Source of the DNA: Pseudorasbora parva
Taxonomy: Eukaryota > Chordata > Actinopteri > Cypriniformes > Gobionidae
Assembly (NCBI RefSeq): GCF_024679245.1
Contig: NC_090172.1
Location: 1,122,501 to 1,186,500 of the forward strand
Direction: 5' to 3'
Length of the DNA stretch: 64,000 nt
The position numbers and the translations under genes were made by a program. Shown one piece after another: positions 33,630 through 47,077 of the stretch. Positions within the stretch are counted from its first letter, which is position 1; every line of letters begins with the position of its first letter. The notes below the pieces were generated by a model that was not told the origin of the DNA, searched no databases, and saw only the letters and a program-made list of their open reading frames with translations.

Positions 33630-36600
33630 ATATCACTCAATTCTGACTTTATATCTCTCAATTCTGACTTTATATCTCTCAATTCTGACTTTATATCTCT
33701 CAATTCTGACTTTATATCTCTCAATTCTGACTTTATATCTCTCAATTCTGACTTTATATCTCTCAATTCTGACTTTATATCTCTCAATCCTGACTTTATA
33801 TCTCTCAATTCTGACTTTATATCTCTCAATTCTGACTTTATATCTCTCAATCCTGACTTTATATCTCACAATCCTGACTTTATATCTCTCAATTCTGACT
33901 TTATATCTCAATTCAGACTTTATATCTCAATCCTGACTTTATATCTCTCAATCCTGACTTTATATCTCTCAATCCTGACTTTATATCTCTCAATCCTGAC
34001 TTTATATCTCTCAATCCTGACTTTATATCTCTCAATTCAGACTTTATATCTCTCAATTCAGACTTTATATCTCTCAATTCTGACTTTATATCTCAATTCA
34101 GACTTTATATCTCAATCCTGACTTTATATCTCTCAATTCTGACTTTATATCTCAATTCAGACTTTATATCTCAATCCTGACTTTATATCTCTCAATCCTG
34201 ACTTTATATCTCTCAATCCTGACTTTATATCTCTCAATCCTGACTTTATATCTCTCAATCCTGACTTTATATCTCTCAATTCAGACTTTATATCTCTCAA
34301 TTCAGACTTTATATCTCTCAATTCAGACTTTATATCTCTCAATTCTGACTTTATATCTCTCAATTCTGGCTTTATATCTCAATTCTGACTTTATATCTCT
34401 CAATCCTGACTTTATATCTCTCAATTCTGACTTTATATCTCAATTCTGACTTTATATCTCTCAATTCTGACTTTATATCTCAATTCCGACTTTATATCTC
34501 AATCCTGACTTTATATCTCAATTCTGACTTTATATCTCTCAATTCAGACTTTATATCTCAATTCAGACTTTATATCTCTCAATTCAGACTTTATATCTCT
34601 CAATTCTGACTTTATATCTCTCAATTCTGACTTTATATCTCTCAATTCTGACTTTATATTTAAATTCTGACTTTATATCTCAATTCTGACTTTATATCTC
34701 AATTCTGACTTTATATCTCTCAATCCTGACTTTATATCTCTCAATTCTGACTTTATATCTCTGAATCCTGACTTTATATCTCTCAATTCTGACTTTATAT
34801 CTCAATTCTGACTTTATATCTCAATTCAGACTTTATATCTCAATTCTGACTTTATATCTCTCAATCCTGACTTTATATCTCTCAATCCTGACTTTATATC
34901 TCTCAATCCTGACTTTATATCTCTCAATTCAGACTTTACATCTCTCAATTCTGACTTTATATCTCTCAATTCTGACTTTATATCTCTCAATTCAGACTTT
35001 ATATCACTCAATTCTGACCTTATATCTCTCAATTCTGACTTTATATCTCTCAATTCTGACTTTATATCTCTCAATTTTGACTTTATATCTCTCAATCCTG
35101 ACTTTATATCTCTCAATTCAGACTTTATATCTCTCAATCCTGACTTTATATCTCTCAATTTTGACTTTATATCTCTCAATCCTGACTTTATATCTCTCAA
35201 TTCAGACTTTATATCTCTCAATTCAGACTTTATATCTCTCAATTCTGACTTTATATCTCTCAATTCTGGCTTTATATCTCAATTCTGACTTTATATCTCT
35301 CAATCCTGACTTTATATCTCTCAATTCTGACTTTATATCTCTCAATTCAGACTTTATATCTCTCAATTCAGACTTTATATCACTCAATTCTGACTTTATA
35401 TCTCAATTCTGACTTTATATCTCTCAATCCTGACTTTATATCTCTCAATTCTGACTTTATATCTCTCAATTCAGACTTTATATCTCTCAATTCAGACTTT
35501 ATATCTCAATTCAGACTTTATATCTCTCAATTCTGACTTTATATCTCAATTCTGACTTTATATCTCTCAATTCAGACTTTATATCTCAATTCAGACTTTA
35601 TATCTCTCAATTCAGACTTTATATCTCTCAATTCTGACTTTATATCTCTCAATTCTGACTTTATATCTCTCAATTCTGACTTTATATCTCTCAATTCAGA
35701 CTTTATATCTCTCAATTCTGACTTTATATCTCTCAATTCAGACTTTATATCTCTCAATTCTGACTTTATATCTCTCAATTCAGACTTTACATCTCTCAAT
35801 TCTGACTTTATATCTCTCAATTCTGACTTTATATCTCAATTCTGACTTTATATCTCTCAATTCTGACTTTATATCTCTCAATTCAGACTTTATATCTCTC
35901 AATTCAGACTTTATATCACTCAATTCTGACTTTATATCTCAATTCTGACTTTATATCTCTCAATCCTGACTTTATATCTCTCAATTCTGACTTTATATCT
36001 CTCAATTCAGACTTTATATCTCTCAATTCAGACTTTATATCTCAATTCCGACTTTATATCTCAATCCTGACTTTATATCTCAATTCTGACTTTATATCTC
36101 TCAATTCAGACTTTATATCTCAATTCAGACTTTATATCTCTCAATTCAGACTTTATATCTCTCAATTCTGACTTTATATCTCTCAATTCTGACTTTATAT
36201 CTCTCAATTCTGACTTTATATCTCTCAATTCAGACTTTATATCTCTCAATTCTGACTTTATATCTCTCAATTCAGACTTTATATCTCTCAATTCTGACTT
36301 TATATCTCTCAATTCAGACTTTACATCTCTCAATTCTGACTTTATATCTCTCAATTCTGACTTTATATCTCTCAATTCAGACTTTATATCACTCAATTCT
36401 GACTTTATATCTCTCAATTCTGACTTTATATCTCTCAATTCTGACTTTATATTTCAATTCTGACTTTATATCTCAATTCTGACTTTATATCTCAATTCTG
36501 ACTTTATATCTCTCAATCCTGACTTTATATCTCTCAATTCTGACTTTATATCTCTCAATCCTGACTTTATATCTCTCAATTCTGACTTTATATCTCAATT

Positions 36601-39600
36601 CTGACTTTATATCTCAATTCAGACTTTATATCTCAATTCTGACTTTATATCTCTCAATCCTGACTTTATATCTCTCAATCCTGACTTTATATCTCTCAAT
36701 CCTGACTTTATATCTCTCAATCCTGACTTTATATCTCTCAATTCTGACTTTATATCTCAATTCTGACTTTATATCTCAATTCTGACTTTATATCTCTCAA
36801 TTCTGACTTTATATCTCAATTCTGACTTTATATCTCAATTCTGACTTTATATCTCTCAATCCTGACTTTATATCTCTCAATCCTGACTTTATATCTCTCA
36901 ATTCTGACTTTATATCTCTCAATTCTGAATTTATATCTCAATCCTGACTTTATATCTCTCAATTCTGACTTTATATCTCAATTCTGACTTTATATCTCTC
37001 AATTCTGACTATATATCTCAATTCTGAATTTATATCTCAATTCTGACTTTATATCTCAATTCTGACTTTATATCTCTCAATTCTGACTTTATATCTCAAT
37101 TCTGACTTTATATCTCTCAATTCTGACTTTATATCTCAATTCTGACTTTATATCTCAATTCTGACTTTATATCTCTCAATTCTGACTTTATATCTCTCAA
37201 TTCTGACTTTATATCTCAATTCTGAATTTATATCTCAATTCTGACTTTATATCTCAATTCTGACTTTATATCTCTCAATTCTGACTTTATATCTCAATTC
37301 TGACTTTATATCTTTCAATTCTGACTTTATATCTCAATTCTGACTTTATATCTCTCAATTCTGACTTTATATCTCAATTCTGACTTTATATCTCTCAATT
37401 CTGACTTTATATCTCAATTCTGACTTTATATCTCTCAATTCTGACTTTATATCTCTCAATTCTGACTTTATATCTCAATTCTGACTTTATATCTCAATTC
37501 TGACTTTATATCTCTCAATTCTGACTTTATATCTCAATTCTGACTTTATATCTCAATTCTGACTTTATATCTCTCAATCCTGACTTTATATCTCTCAATC
37601 CTGACTTTATATCTCTCAATTCTGACTTTATATCTCTCAATTCTGAATTTATATCTCAATCCTGACTTTATATCTCTCAATTCTGACTTTATATCTCAAT
37701 TCTGACTTTATATCTCTCAATTCTGACTATATATCTCAATTCTGAATTTATATCTCAATTCTGACTTTATATCTCAATTCTGACTTTATATCTCTCAATT
37801 CTGACTTTATATCTCAATTCTGACTTTATATCTCTCAATTCTGACTTTATATCTCAATTCTGACTTTATATCTCAATTCTGACTTTATATCTCTCAATTC
37901 TGACTTTATATCTCTCAATTCTGACTTTATATCTCAATTCTGAATTTATATCTCAATTCTGACTTTATATCTCAATTCTGACTTTATATCTCTCAATTCT
38001 GACTTTATATCTCAATTCTGACTTTATATCTTTCAATTCTGACTTTATATCTCAATTCTGACTTTATATCTCAATTCTGACTTTATATCTCTCAATTCTG
38101 ACTTTATATCTCAATTCTGACTTTATATCTCTCAATTCTGACTTTATATCTCAATTCTGACTTTATATCTCTCAATTCTGACTTTATATCTCTCAATTCT
38201 GACTTTATATCTCAATTCTGAATTTATATCTCAATTCTGACTTTATATCTCAATTCTGACTTTATATCTCAATTCTGACTTTATATCTCTCAATTCTGAC
38301 TTTATATCTCAATTCTGACTTTATATCTCAATTCGGAATTTATATCTCAATTCGGAATTTATATCTCAATTCTGACTTTATATCTCTCAATCCTGACTTT
38401 ATATCTCTCAATTCTGACTTTATATCTCAATTCTGACTTTATATCTCAATTCGGAATTTATATCTCAATTCTGACTTTATATCTCAATTCGGAATTTATA
38501 TCTCAATTCGGAATTTATATCTCAATTCTGACTTTATATCTCTCAATTCTGACTTTATATCTCAATTCTGACTTTATATCTCAATTCTGACTTTATATCT
38601 CAATTCGGAATTTATATCTCTCAATTCTGACTTTATATCTCTCAATTCTGACTTTATATCTCTCAATCCTGACTTTATATCTCAATTCTGACTTTATATC
38701 TCAATTCTGACTTTATATCTCAATTCTGACTTTATATCTCTCAATTCTGACTATATATCTCAATTCTGAATTTATATCTCAATTCTGACTTTATATCTCA
38801 ATTCTGACTTTATATCTCTCAATTCTGACTTTATATCTCAATTCTGACTTTATATCTCTCAATTCTGACTTTATATCTCAATTCTGACTTTATATCTCAA
38901 TTCTGACTTTATATCTCTCAATTCTGACTTTATATCTCTCAATTCTGACTTTATATCTCAATTCTGAATTTATATCTCAATTCTGACTTTATATCTCAAT
39001 TCTGACTTTATATCTCTCAATTCTGACTTTATATCTCAATTCTGACTTTATATCTTTCAATTCTGACTTTATATCTCAATTCTGACTTTATATCTCAATT
39101 CTGACTTTATATCTCTCAATTCTGACTTTATATCTCAATTCTGACTTTATATCTCTCAATTCTGACTTTATATCTCAATTCTGACTTTATATCTCTCAAT
39201 TCTGACTTTATATCTCTCAATTCTGACTTTATATCTCAATTCTGAATTTATATCTCAATTCTGACTTTATATCTCAATTCTGACTTTATATCTCAATTCT
39301 GACTTTATATCTCTCAATTCTGACTTTATATCTCAATTCTGACTTTATATCTCAATTCGGAATTTATATCTCAATTCGGAATTTATATCTCAATTCTGAC
39401 TTTATATCTCTCAATCCTGACTTTATATCTCTCAATTCTGACTTTATATCTCAATTCTGACTTTATATCTCAATTCGGAATTTATATCTCAATTCTGACT
39501 TTATATCTCAATTCGGAATTTATATCTCAATTCGGAATTTATATCTCAATTCGGAATTTATATCTCTCAATTCTGACTTTATATCTCTCAATTCTGACTT

Positions 39601-42600
39601 TATATCTCTCAATCCTGACTTTATATCTCAATTGTGACTTTATATCTCAATTCGGAATTTATATCTCAATTCTGACTTTATATCTCAATTCTGACTTTAT
39701 ATCTCTCAATCCTGACTTTTATATCTCAATTCAGACTTTTTATCTCAATTCTGACTTTATATCTCAATTCAGACTTTATATCTCAATTCTGAATTTATAT
39801 CTCAATTCAGACTTTATATCTCAATTCTGACTTTATATCTCAATTCTGACTTTATATCTCAATTCAGACTTTATATCTCTCAATTCTGACTTTATATCTC
39901 AATTCTGACTTTATATCTCAATTCTGACTTTATATCTCTCAATTCTGACTTTATATCTCTCAATTCAGACTTTTTATCTCAATTCTGACTTTATATCTCT
40001 CAATCCTGACTTTATATCTCAATTCTGACTTTATATCTCAATTCGGAATTTATATCTCAATTCTGACTTTATATCTCAATTCTGACTTTATATCTCTCAA
40101 TCCTGACTTTATATCTCAATTCAGACTTTTTATCTCAATTCTGACTTTATATCTCAATTCAGACTTTATATCTCAATTCTGAATTTATATCTCAATTCAG
40201 ACTTTATATCTCAATTCTGACTTTATATCTCAATTCTGACTTTACATCTCAATTCAGACTTTATATCTCAATTCTGACTTTATATCTCAATTCAGACTTT
40301 ATATCTCAATTCAGACTTTTTATCTCAATTCTGACTTTATATCTCAATTCAGACTTTATATCTCAATTCTGACTTTATATCTCTCAATTCTGACTTTATA
40401 TCTCTCAATTCAGACTTTTTATCTCAATTCTGACTTTATATCTCAATTCTGAATTTATATCTCAATTCAGACTTTATATCTCAATTCTGACTTTATATCT
40501 CAATTCAGACTTTATATCTCAATTCTGACTTTATATCTCAATTCTGACTTTATATCTCAATTCTGACTTTACATCTCAATTCAGACTTTATATCTCAATT
40601 CTGACTTTATATCTCAATTCAGACTTTATATCTCTCAATTCTGACTTTATATCTCAATTCTGACTTTATATCTCAATTCTTACTTTATATCTCTCAATTC
40701 TGACTTTATATCTCTCAATTCAGACTTTTTATCTCAATTCTGACTTTATATCTCAATTCTGAATTTATATCTCAATTCAGACTTTATATCTCAATTCTGA
40801 CTTTATATCTCAATTCAGACTTTATATCTCAATTCTGACTTTATATCTCAATTCTGACTTTACATCTCAATTCAGACTTTATATCTCAATTCTGACTTTA
40901 TATCTCAATTCAGACTTTATATCTCAATTCAGACTTTATATCTCTCAATTCTGACTTTATATCTCAATTCTGACTTTATATCTCAATTCTGACTTTATAT
41001 CTCTCAATTCTGACTTTATATCTCTCAATTCAGACTTTTTATCTCAATTCTGACTTTATATCTCAATTCTGAATTTATATCTCAATTCAGACTTTATATC
41101 TCAATTCTGACTTTATATCTCAATTCAGACTTTATATCTCAATTCTGACTTTATATCTCAATTCTGACTTTATATCTCAATTCTGACTTTACATCTCAAT
41201 TCGGAATTTATATCTCAATTCTGACTTTATATCTCAATTCTGACTTTATATCTCTCAATCCTGACTTTATATCTCAATTCAGACTTTTTATCTCAATTCT
41301 GACTTTATATCTCAATTCGGAATTTATATCTCAATTCTGACTTTATATCTCAATTCTGACTTTATATCTCTCAATCCTGACTTTATATCTCAATTCAGAC
41401 TTTTTATCTCAATTCTGACTTTATATCTCAATTCAGACTTTATATCTCAATTCTGAATTTATATCTCAATTCAGACTTTATATCTCAATTCTGACTTTAT
41501 ATCTCAATTCTGACTTTACATCTCAATTCAGACTTTATATCTCAATTCTGACTTTATATCTCAATTCAGACTTTATATCTCAATTCAGACTTTTTATCTC
41601 AATTCTGACTTTATATCTCAATTCAGACTTTATATCTCAATTCTGACTTTATATCTCTCAATTCTGACTTTATATCTCTCAATTCAGACTTTTTATCTCA
41701 ATTCTGACTTTATATCTCAATTCTGAATTTATATCTCAATTCAGACTTTATATCTCAATTCTGACTTTATATCTCAATTCAGACTTTATATCTCAATTCT
41801 GACTTTATATCTCAATTCTGACTTTATATCTCAATTCTGACTTTACATCTCAATTCAGACTTTATATCTCAATTCTGACTTTATATCTCAATTCAGACTT
41901 TATATCTCTCAATTCTGACTTTATATCTCAATTCTGACTTTATATCTCAATTCTTACTTTATATCTCTCAATTCTGACTTTATATCTCTCAATTCAGACT
42001 TTTTATCTCAATTCTGACTTTATATCTCAATTCTGAATTTATATCTCAATTCAGACTTTATATCTCAATTCTGACTTTATATCTCAATTCAGACTTTATA
42101 TCTCAATTCTGACTTTATATCTCAATTCTGACTTTACATCTCAATTCAGACTTTATATCTCAATTCTGACTTTATATCTCAATTCAGACTTTATATCTCA
42201 ATTCAGACTTTATATCTCTCAATTCTGACTTTATATCTCAATTCTGACTTTATATCTCTCAATTCTGACTTTATATCTCTCAATTCAGACTTTTTATCTC
42301 AATTCTGACTTTATATCTCAATTCTGAATTTATATCTCAATTCAGACTTTATATCTCAATTCTGACTTTATATCTCAATTCAGACTTTATATCTCAATTC
42401 AGACTTTATATCTCAATTCTGACTTTATATCTCTCAATTCTGACTTTACATCTCAATTCAGACTTTATATCTCAATTCTGGCTTTATATCTCAATTCAGA
42501 CTTTAAATCTCAATTCAGACTTTTTATCTCAATTCTGACTTTATATCTCAATTCAGACTTTTTAACTCAATTCAGACTTTGTATTTCGCAATTCTGACTT

Positions 42601-42602
42601 TA
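33630..42602. repeat. 9 kb satellite-like array of 19/21-bp units in arsj intron 1
   Basis: Units are CTTTATATCTCAATTCTGA (19 bp) and CTTTATATCTCTCAATTCTGA (21 bp), differing by one CT. Base variants include TCCTGA, TCAGA, TCGGAA and TCTGAATTT. By length there are roughly 440 units. The 21-bp form dominates the start and the 19-bp form the end. Rare variants recur at fixed spacing, showing higher-order repeats: GACTATATATC at about 37007, 37727 and 38750, and TTCTTACTTT at about 40680 and 41954. The IKSELRD-like frames on the minus strand are artefacts of 21-bp periodicity. Confidence 0.97.
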
Positions 42603-42886
42603 TTCATTCTGTGGCTCCCATACCCTATAGGGCTTGTTTCTGGTGTACATTATTTTTGTTTATTTATATTCTAATGAACTTTATGCAGTCATATATGAGA
42701 TATTGTATTTTAGCTCTTTCCTTACATTTCATAATTAGTTTGTTGTTGTTGTTGTTTAGGCTCTTTGGTGTTTTCTGCCTCTCATACAAGACTGTATGTT
42801 CTTGTTTTTCTTGCATGTATATGTTTTATATCGTGCAAATAAACTAAAGCCATATTGTTGAGCGATATCAGTGATATGTATCCCAC
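42603..42886. other. arsj intron next to exon 1
   Basis: T-rich unique sequence with a TTGTTGTTGTTG run near 42740. The exon 1 donor lies at 42885-42886 on the minus strand. Confidence 0.5.
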
Positions 42887-43215
42887 CTGCCGGTCATCAG
42901 CTGGCTCCTGGACGGACTGCACAGAGGCTGGACATAATAATTCTCCAGCTTCACTCCGGCCGCGGCGAGTCTGTCCAGCGTCGGGGTCTTTATTTCGGAC
43001 CCATGATATCCCACGTCTTGGAACCCTTGGTCATCCACCATGATGAAGATGATGTGAGGCTGAGAATTAGGCTTTTCCACGGTGTTCACGCGATTCGAAT
43101 GAAAACTGCCCTTCCATGTTCCGTATGCTGGGTGTACAAACCCACCTAAAGTAGTCAAAAGCGTCAGAAGAATCGCATTTATTCCCATTCGTCCGTGCAT
43201 CGCAACTACACCCAT
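42887..43215 (-). CDS. arsj: Arylsulfatase J, exon 1 with signal peptide and catalytic Cys
   Basis: On the minus strand the ATG at 43213-43215 opens 109 codons plus two bases. Residues 11-26 ([16 protein letters not shown]) form the hydrophobic core of a signal peptide. Next come [20 protein letters not shown] (metal-binding Asp 61-62) and the sulfatase signature [12 protein letters not shown]. Cys99 of CSPSR is the residue converted to formylglycine in active sulfatases. The donor GTGGGA follows the split Arg codon, and joining to 23115 gives TGRYQIHTG in frame. Two other ATGs at codons 6 and 10 could also serve as starts; the first was chosen as the longest. The C-S-P-S-R core and the DD pair are intact, so activity is expected. 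Confidence 0.95.
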
Positions 43216-43500
43216 CCGTTCCTATCTGTAAACTAGCTAAAATGAAAACCAGAACAGATGAAACCACTATTTTACCCGTTTCACAGCGCAAAATAACACC
43301 GATGCATGTCATGTTCCGAGAGGGATTTCAGGGGTGACGCGCTTGGAAATTAGAAATTGTCCGATCATTTATTTCCCCCCAAAATATGTAAACATATCGT
43401 ATAGCATAATTTCTAAGCATCAAGACTTTGTCGACCCGTCTGTCTTCAGAGACAGACCTGAACTGTCTCATCTTTCGCTGGAGTTAGTGCCATACAGTGA
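43216..43500 (-). promoter_or_regulatory. arsj: arsj 5' UTR / upstream region
   Basis: This is the sequence just upstream of the arsj start on the minus strand. No TATA box was identified. The part near exon 1 is more GC-rich than the flanks. The boundary is arbitrary. Confidence 0.3.
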
Positions 43501-43570
43501 TGTCCGATTCGCGAATGAATCATTCTTTTGAATCGACTCGTGATTCTATTGAACCGATTCGCGAATATCT
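43500..43570. repeat. Dispersed AACCGATTCGCGAAT block upstream of arsj
   Basis: GATTCGCGAATGAATCATTC and TGAACCGATTCGCGAAT form a short repeat with internal symmetry. Similar blocks lie at 8195-8260, 8770-8840, 44180-44232 and 62300-62385. Confidence 0.65.
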
Positions 43571-43695
43571 AGCTCGTACTTTGAGACTGAAACTCAGGAC
43601 TGTGTTCACTATTGGGAAGAAACACATCAGTTGACCACAGATGTGGTTTTAGTCTAAAAATGTAGGCTATATCACCAATACAACATTAGATTTAA

Positions 43696-44068
43696 GTCCT
43701 GTTCACACCAAGGACGATAACTAGCTTATAACTAAACATAGGCTATAGTTAATAATACTACTAATAATACTAATACTAATAATAATAGATTTTATTTATA
43801 ACACACTTATTTTCATTCCAAAGAATCTCAAAGTGCTAAAATATCTATATCTAATATTAGTTCTAAATATCGTCGTCAATATTAAAGAATAGCAGAGTTC
43901 AAACCACAACTATAACGATAACGATATAGAGAAATCTGAACGATTTTATATTGGTGATGAGCGATAATTATCAGCCAATCAGAAACAATCCTGCTGCAAA
44001 CTCGCTCGAGCATTTAAAGTGCTGATTAACGACATTGCTAATATTATTGTTGTTGGTGTAAACGGGCC
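43696..44068. mobile_element. Candidate TTAA-type TIR element
   Basis: The left end is GTCCTGTTCACACCAAGGAC after TTAA (43692-43695). The right end is the complement of GGCCCGTTTACACCAAC before TTTA (44069-44072). The ends are diverged, and the second target copy differs at one base. Confidence 0.6.
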
Positions 44069-44179
44069 TTTAGCCTAGGTGTGAAATAATCTAGCTCTGA
44101 GATAAATTTTAATAAGTAAATAAAGTTTTGTGACACAAAAAAGAACATGTTAAATAGCCTGTGTTTAGGAACTCCGAGG

Positions 44180-44232
44180 ACTTCCAAGCGAATCAGTGAA
44201 TCATTTAAACGAACCGATTCACTGAAATGAAT
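44180..44232. repeat. Dispersed AACCGATTC block, second copy near arsj
   Basis: GCGAATCAGTGAATCATTTA then AACGAACCGATTCACTGAAA, the same family as 43500-43570. Confidence 0.6.
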
Positions 44233-45658
44233 GGGACTTCCCGAAGCCGCTGTACGGACTGCCTCCCATAGACGCAAGAGATCTGGGATTGTGGTTTAGT
44301 AATGCATTTCATTTTACAGTTATACACTGCCTTTATACTTTTCCCCCCAAAAGAGGAAAGTAATAAGCAGATTATGTATGTCCTAAACATTTTTAATGTT
44401 TGGTTATTTCATATTCCCCTTGATATTAGGGTATTTCCTGCATTTCAAGATCCCAGCTGCCCTCACATACTGCATTACTTCTGCACAGTCATGTTTTATT
44501 AACCATATCCGTTTGTCAAGTACAGTCAGATGTCATAATGCATAATTTTCCACATGCTTAAAAAGAAGAATGAAAATAATTACTCATGCATCCTCAGGAA
44601 GGAACCTGAGTCACTTTGGCTTGCATTGAAAGAAAAGATTGAATCTCAATGGGTTTATTGTACTAAACCACAGTAAAATAAGATGCTTTATGCAGCATTC
44701 TTTCATCCTCTGGATTAGATACCGGGTATAGACGTGGGGCAAAAAAAAAAAGAGTCATTTATTTTATACTCTATGGCTTCCTTTCTATGTAAGACAGACT
44801 CATTGTTGGCATGTACTTGCAATGTCAGGGCGAAAGCCATTTTCAGGAAAGTCATTTGGAAATGAGAAACAGATCCACCAAAGTCATTGTTGAATGTGAG
44901 TCCATGTGGGAATGAAATGGGCTGTTAAATGGGCTCTATATGGGATTGTCCAGTGGATCCATAATGGCCTCATGCCAATTGCCCACATTGATTTCATACA
45001 GGATGGCACTAGTCAACAGGCTTGAGGTTTTATGTGGGCGCTACATGGCTTCTACATGGGCTAATTGTGTTTGCCCATGTCTAACCTTTTTGGTAAACCG
45101 GGGCCCATTTTAAGCCCATACACTCATTTCGTGACCCAGCAAGAGCCCACATGTTTCTCTCCCATATGGGACCTACTTAGCTGACCCCAGATAAGATGCC
45201 CATTTTGGGACCATGCCCACTTGTTGTAGCCGAAGCAAAAACTATAGCCACGTTTCCACTGCGGGAACTTTCCCCAGGGACTTTGGTATGATACTCCCTG
45301 AGTTTCGACCACAGGATCCGGGGTCTTAATAAAGTTCCGGGTAAAAATGTTCGCCCTAAAATGGCCCTGCTTGCGAGGTAGTACTTTTTCAAAGTTCAGG
45401 AACTTTTGGCGGTGGGACTTGGGTGCTCAACATACTGATTGGTTGAGATCACGCAGCATTTATTTCAACCTAAAAGTCTGTCGCGGTGTATGCAGTAAGA
45501 GTTGATATACTTAAATTTATTATTAGGGGGGCGCTAGAGAGCAACACATGGAGTAGGACGCGTTTTCACTCAGCTCCGTCACACTTGAGGAAATAAATAA
45601 TCTAAAACTTTGTTTTTCCTGCTAAATTTGATAATTTAGCATAATTAACACACAGAGG
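44233..45658. other. Intergenic sequence with DNA-element fragments
   Basis: No gene was seen. At 44930-45220 there are repeated ATGGGCTCTATATGGG-type words. At about 45250-45460 CCACGTTTCCACTGCGGGAA and GGAACTTT words look like a truncated fish DNA element. The last 150 bp may be 5' sequence of the L1 fragment that follows. Confidence 0.4.
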
Positions 45659-46105
45659 ATGACTAAATCCAAAAAGACTGTCAAAAAGGCTCCGTCCCCA
45701 GCTGCAGACACTATGGAAGGCAATCCAGCAAGTCCGAAGTTAGCCGATGCAAACACTTGCGGTCAAGTTAACTCCGTTAATGTGATCACAGACACCGATG
45801 TTTCTCAACCTTTGGAGGGTGAAGACGAGCCTTCACCTAAGGCTATTCTTTCGGCCATTAAAAAGATGGACTGTTCCATGAATGCCAGATTTAATGACTT
45901 GGAGGCTTCCCTGTCAGGAGTGAAGTCAACGCTAGCGGCCAACACATCCGTATCGTTGACCTGGAGGAGGCTAGCACAGATTATGAGCGCCGCATCTCTC
46001 ATTTGGAGCATCTTTGCGCCAATTTATCACAGGAGAATACATCTCTGAAGTCTAAAGTAACGGATTTAGAGGCCAGATCCCGCAGGCAAAATATCAAGTC
46101 TAAAA
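45659..46105 (+). pseudogene. L1-type LINE ORF1 N-terminal fragment
   Basis: The plus strand opens MTKSKKTVKKAPSPAADTME, a basic then acidic start, and continues SAIKKMDCSMNARFNDLEAS. After a frame shift near 45945 comes IVDLEEASTDYERRISHLEH, then LTxENTSLKSKVTDLEARSR and RQNIK. A basic N-terminus, a heptad-rich coiled coil and the closing RSRRQNI are hallmarks of L1 ORF1 proteins. Unusually, the 5' part is kept while the RNA-binding domain, ORF2 and the 3' end are absent; the sequence breaks off right after RQNIK. The frame shift makes it dead. Confidence 0.8.
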
Positions 46106-46624
46106 TTACTTTGACTTGTATTCCATTGCAGACAATATGAACACAAAATATTTCATGTTTTGTCTGGTCAACTTCATGTCATTTGTAAATATGCATCCTT
46201 TCCTGTCATTCATTCATTGACTATTTTTTAACTGATGTCATATTGTTACCCTGTTAAGTTATCCAACAGAACCCCCAGACCCCCCACAAAAAAGATTTCC
46301 CACCTCTATGATTTTTCACCAGCTGCTATAGGGACCCAACAACTTTTTAATTACCCGCCGACGGCCATGGCTTCACATGACAATGATGTGCTAAAAACTG
46401 AAATGAGAAACGATCCCTGTTCACATATCCGTCACTTAACATGAGGACAACTTAATTAGAAGGTATCTTAGACTGTGCAAAAAAACCCACACATTTCCAA
46501 ACTACAGTCCGCCCAGTGAATTTCAGCCATTTCCACCACTGCCGATAACTGTAAAGCTGCTTTGAAAAAAACAACAACAACAAAAAAACGCTATATAAAT
46601 TAAGGTGACTTGAGTATTTGATTT
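46106..46624. other. Intergenic sequence, nothing recognised
   Basis: No gene or paired repeat ends were seen. Confidence 0.35.
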
Positions 46625-47076
46625 ACACTAAAAAAAGCTCTTCTTCCTCAGTCATGTTGTCTTGTTTCCAGTCTAAATATCTAACAATTCTTAAATCAAG
46701 ATGCATTTACTAGATCAGTAAAACGACAGGAGATATTTTTTCTTGTTTTGTTAAAAATAAAATCTAAATGAAGAGAGTTTTTGCTTAAAACAGGCAAAAT
46801 GATCTGCCAATGGGGTGAGAAAAATAATCTTATTTCTGATTGAAATCTTCGGTCCCGAACAGAAATAAGAATATTTTTCTCACCCCATTGGCAGATCATT
46901 TTGCCTGTTTTAAGCAAAAACTCACTTCATTTTGATTTTTTTCCCTCAGAAAACAAGCAAAAATATATTATGTCATTGTTCTTATCTAGTAAATGCATCT
47001 TGATTTAAGAATTGTTAGATATTTGGACTGGAAACGAGACAAAAATACAAAATAAGAAGAGCATTTTTTGCGGTGT
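46625..47076. mobile_element. Palindromic CACTGCAAAAAA-related element, divergent subfamily
   Basis: Two inverted halves meet at about 46850 (GAAATCTTCGGTCCCGAACA). The arms contain GATCTGCCAATGGGGTGAGA and its complement, but the outer parts read CAATTCTTAAATCAAGATGC rather than the AAACAAGAAGTATTTAC of the other copies. The truncated copy at 50834-51068 is of this subfamily. Confidence 0.8.
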
Positions 47077-47077
47077 A

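Larger units (their letters stand above)
23116..42886 (-). other. arsj: arsj intron 1, 19.8 kb, repeat-filled
   Basis: The intron is bounded by GTGGGA after MTGR (donor at 42885-42886) and CCTAG before the Y of exon 2. It splits one arginine codon (AG|A). More than half of it is tandem or transposed DNA, dominated by the array at 33630-42602. No additional exon was seen inside, in line with the two-exon structure recalled for ARSJ and ARSI. Confidence 0.9.

Noticed and set aside
33560..36438. Minus-strand frames of IKSELRD repeats
   Set aside because: They come from runs of 21-bp units in the intronic satellite and break wherever a 19-bp unit occurs. This is not a coiled-coil gene.
33630..42602. 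CRISPR array
   Set aside because: The units are directly adjacent with no unique spacers, and the window is eukaryotic.
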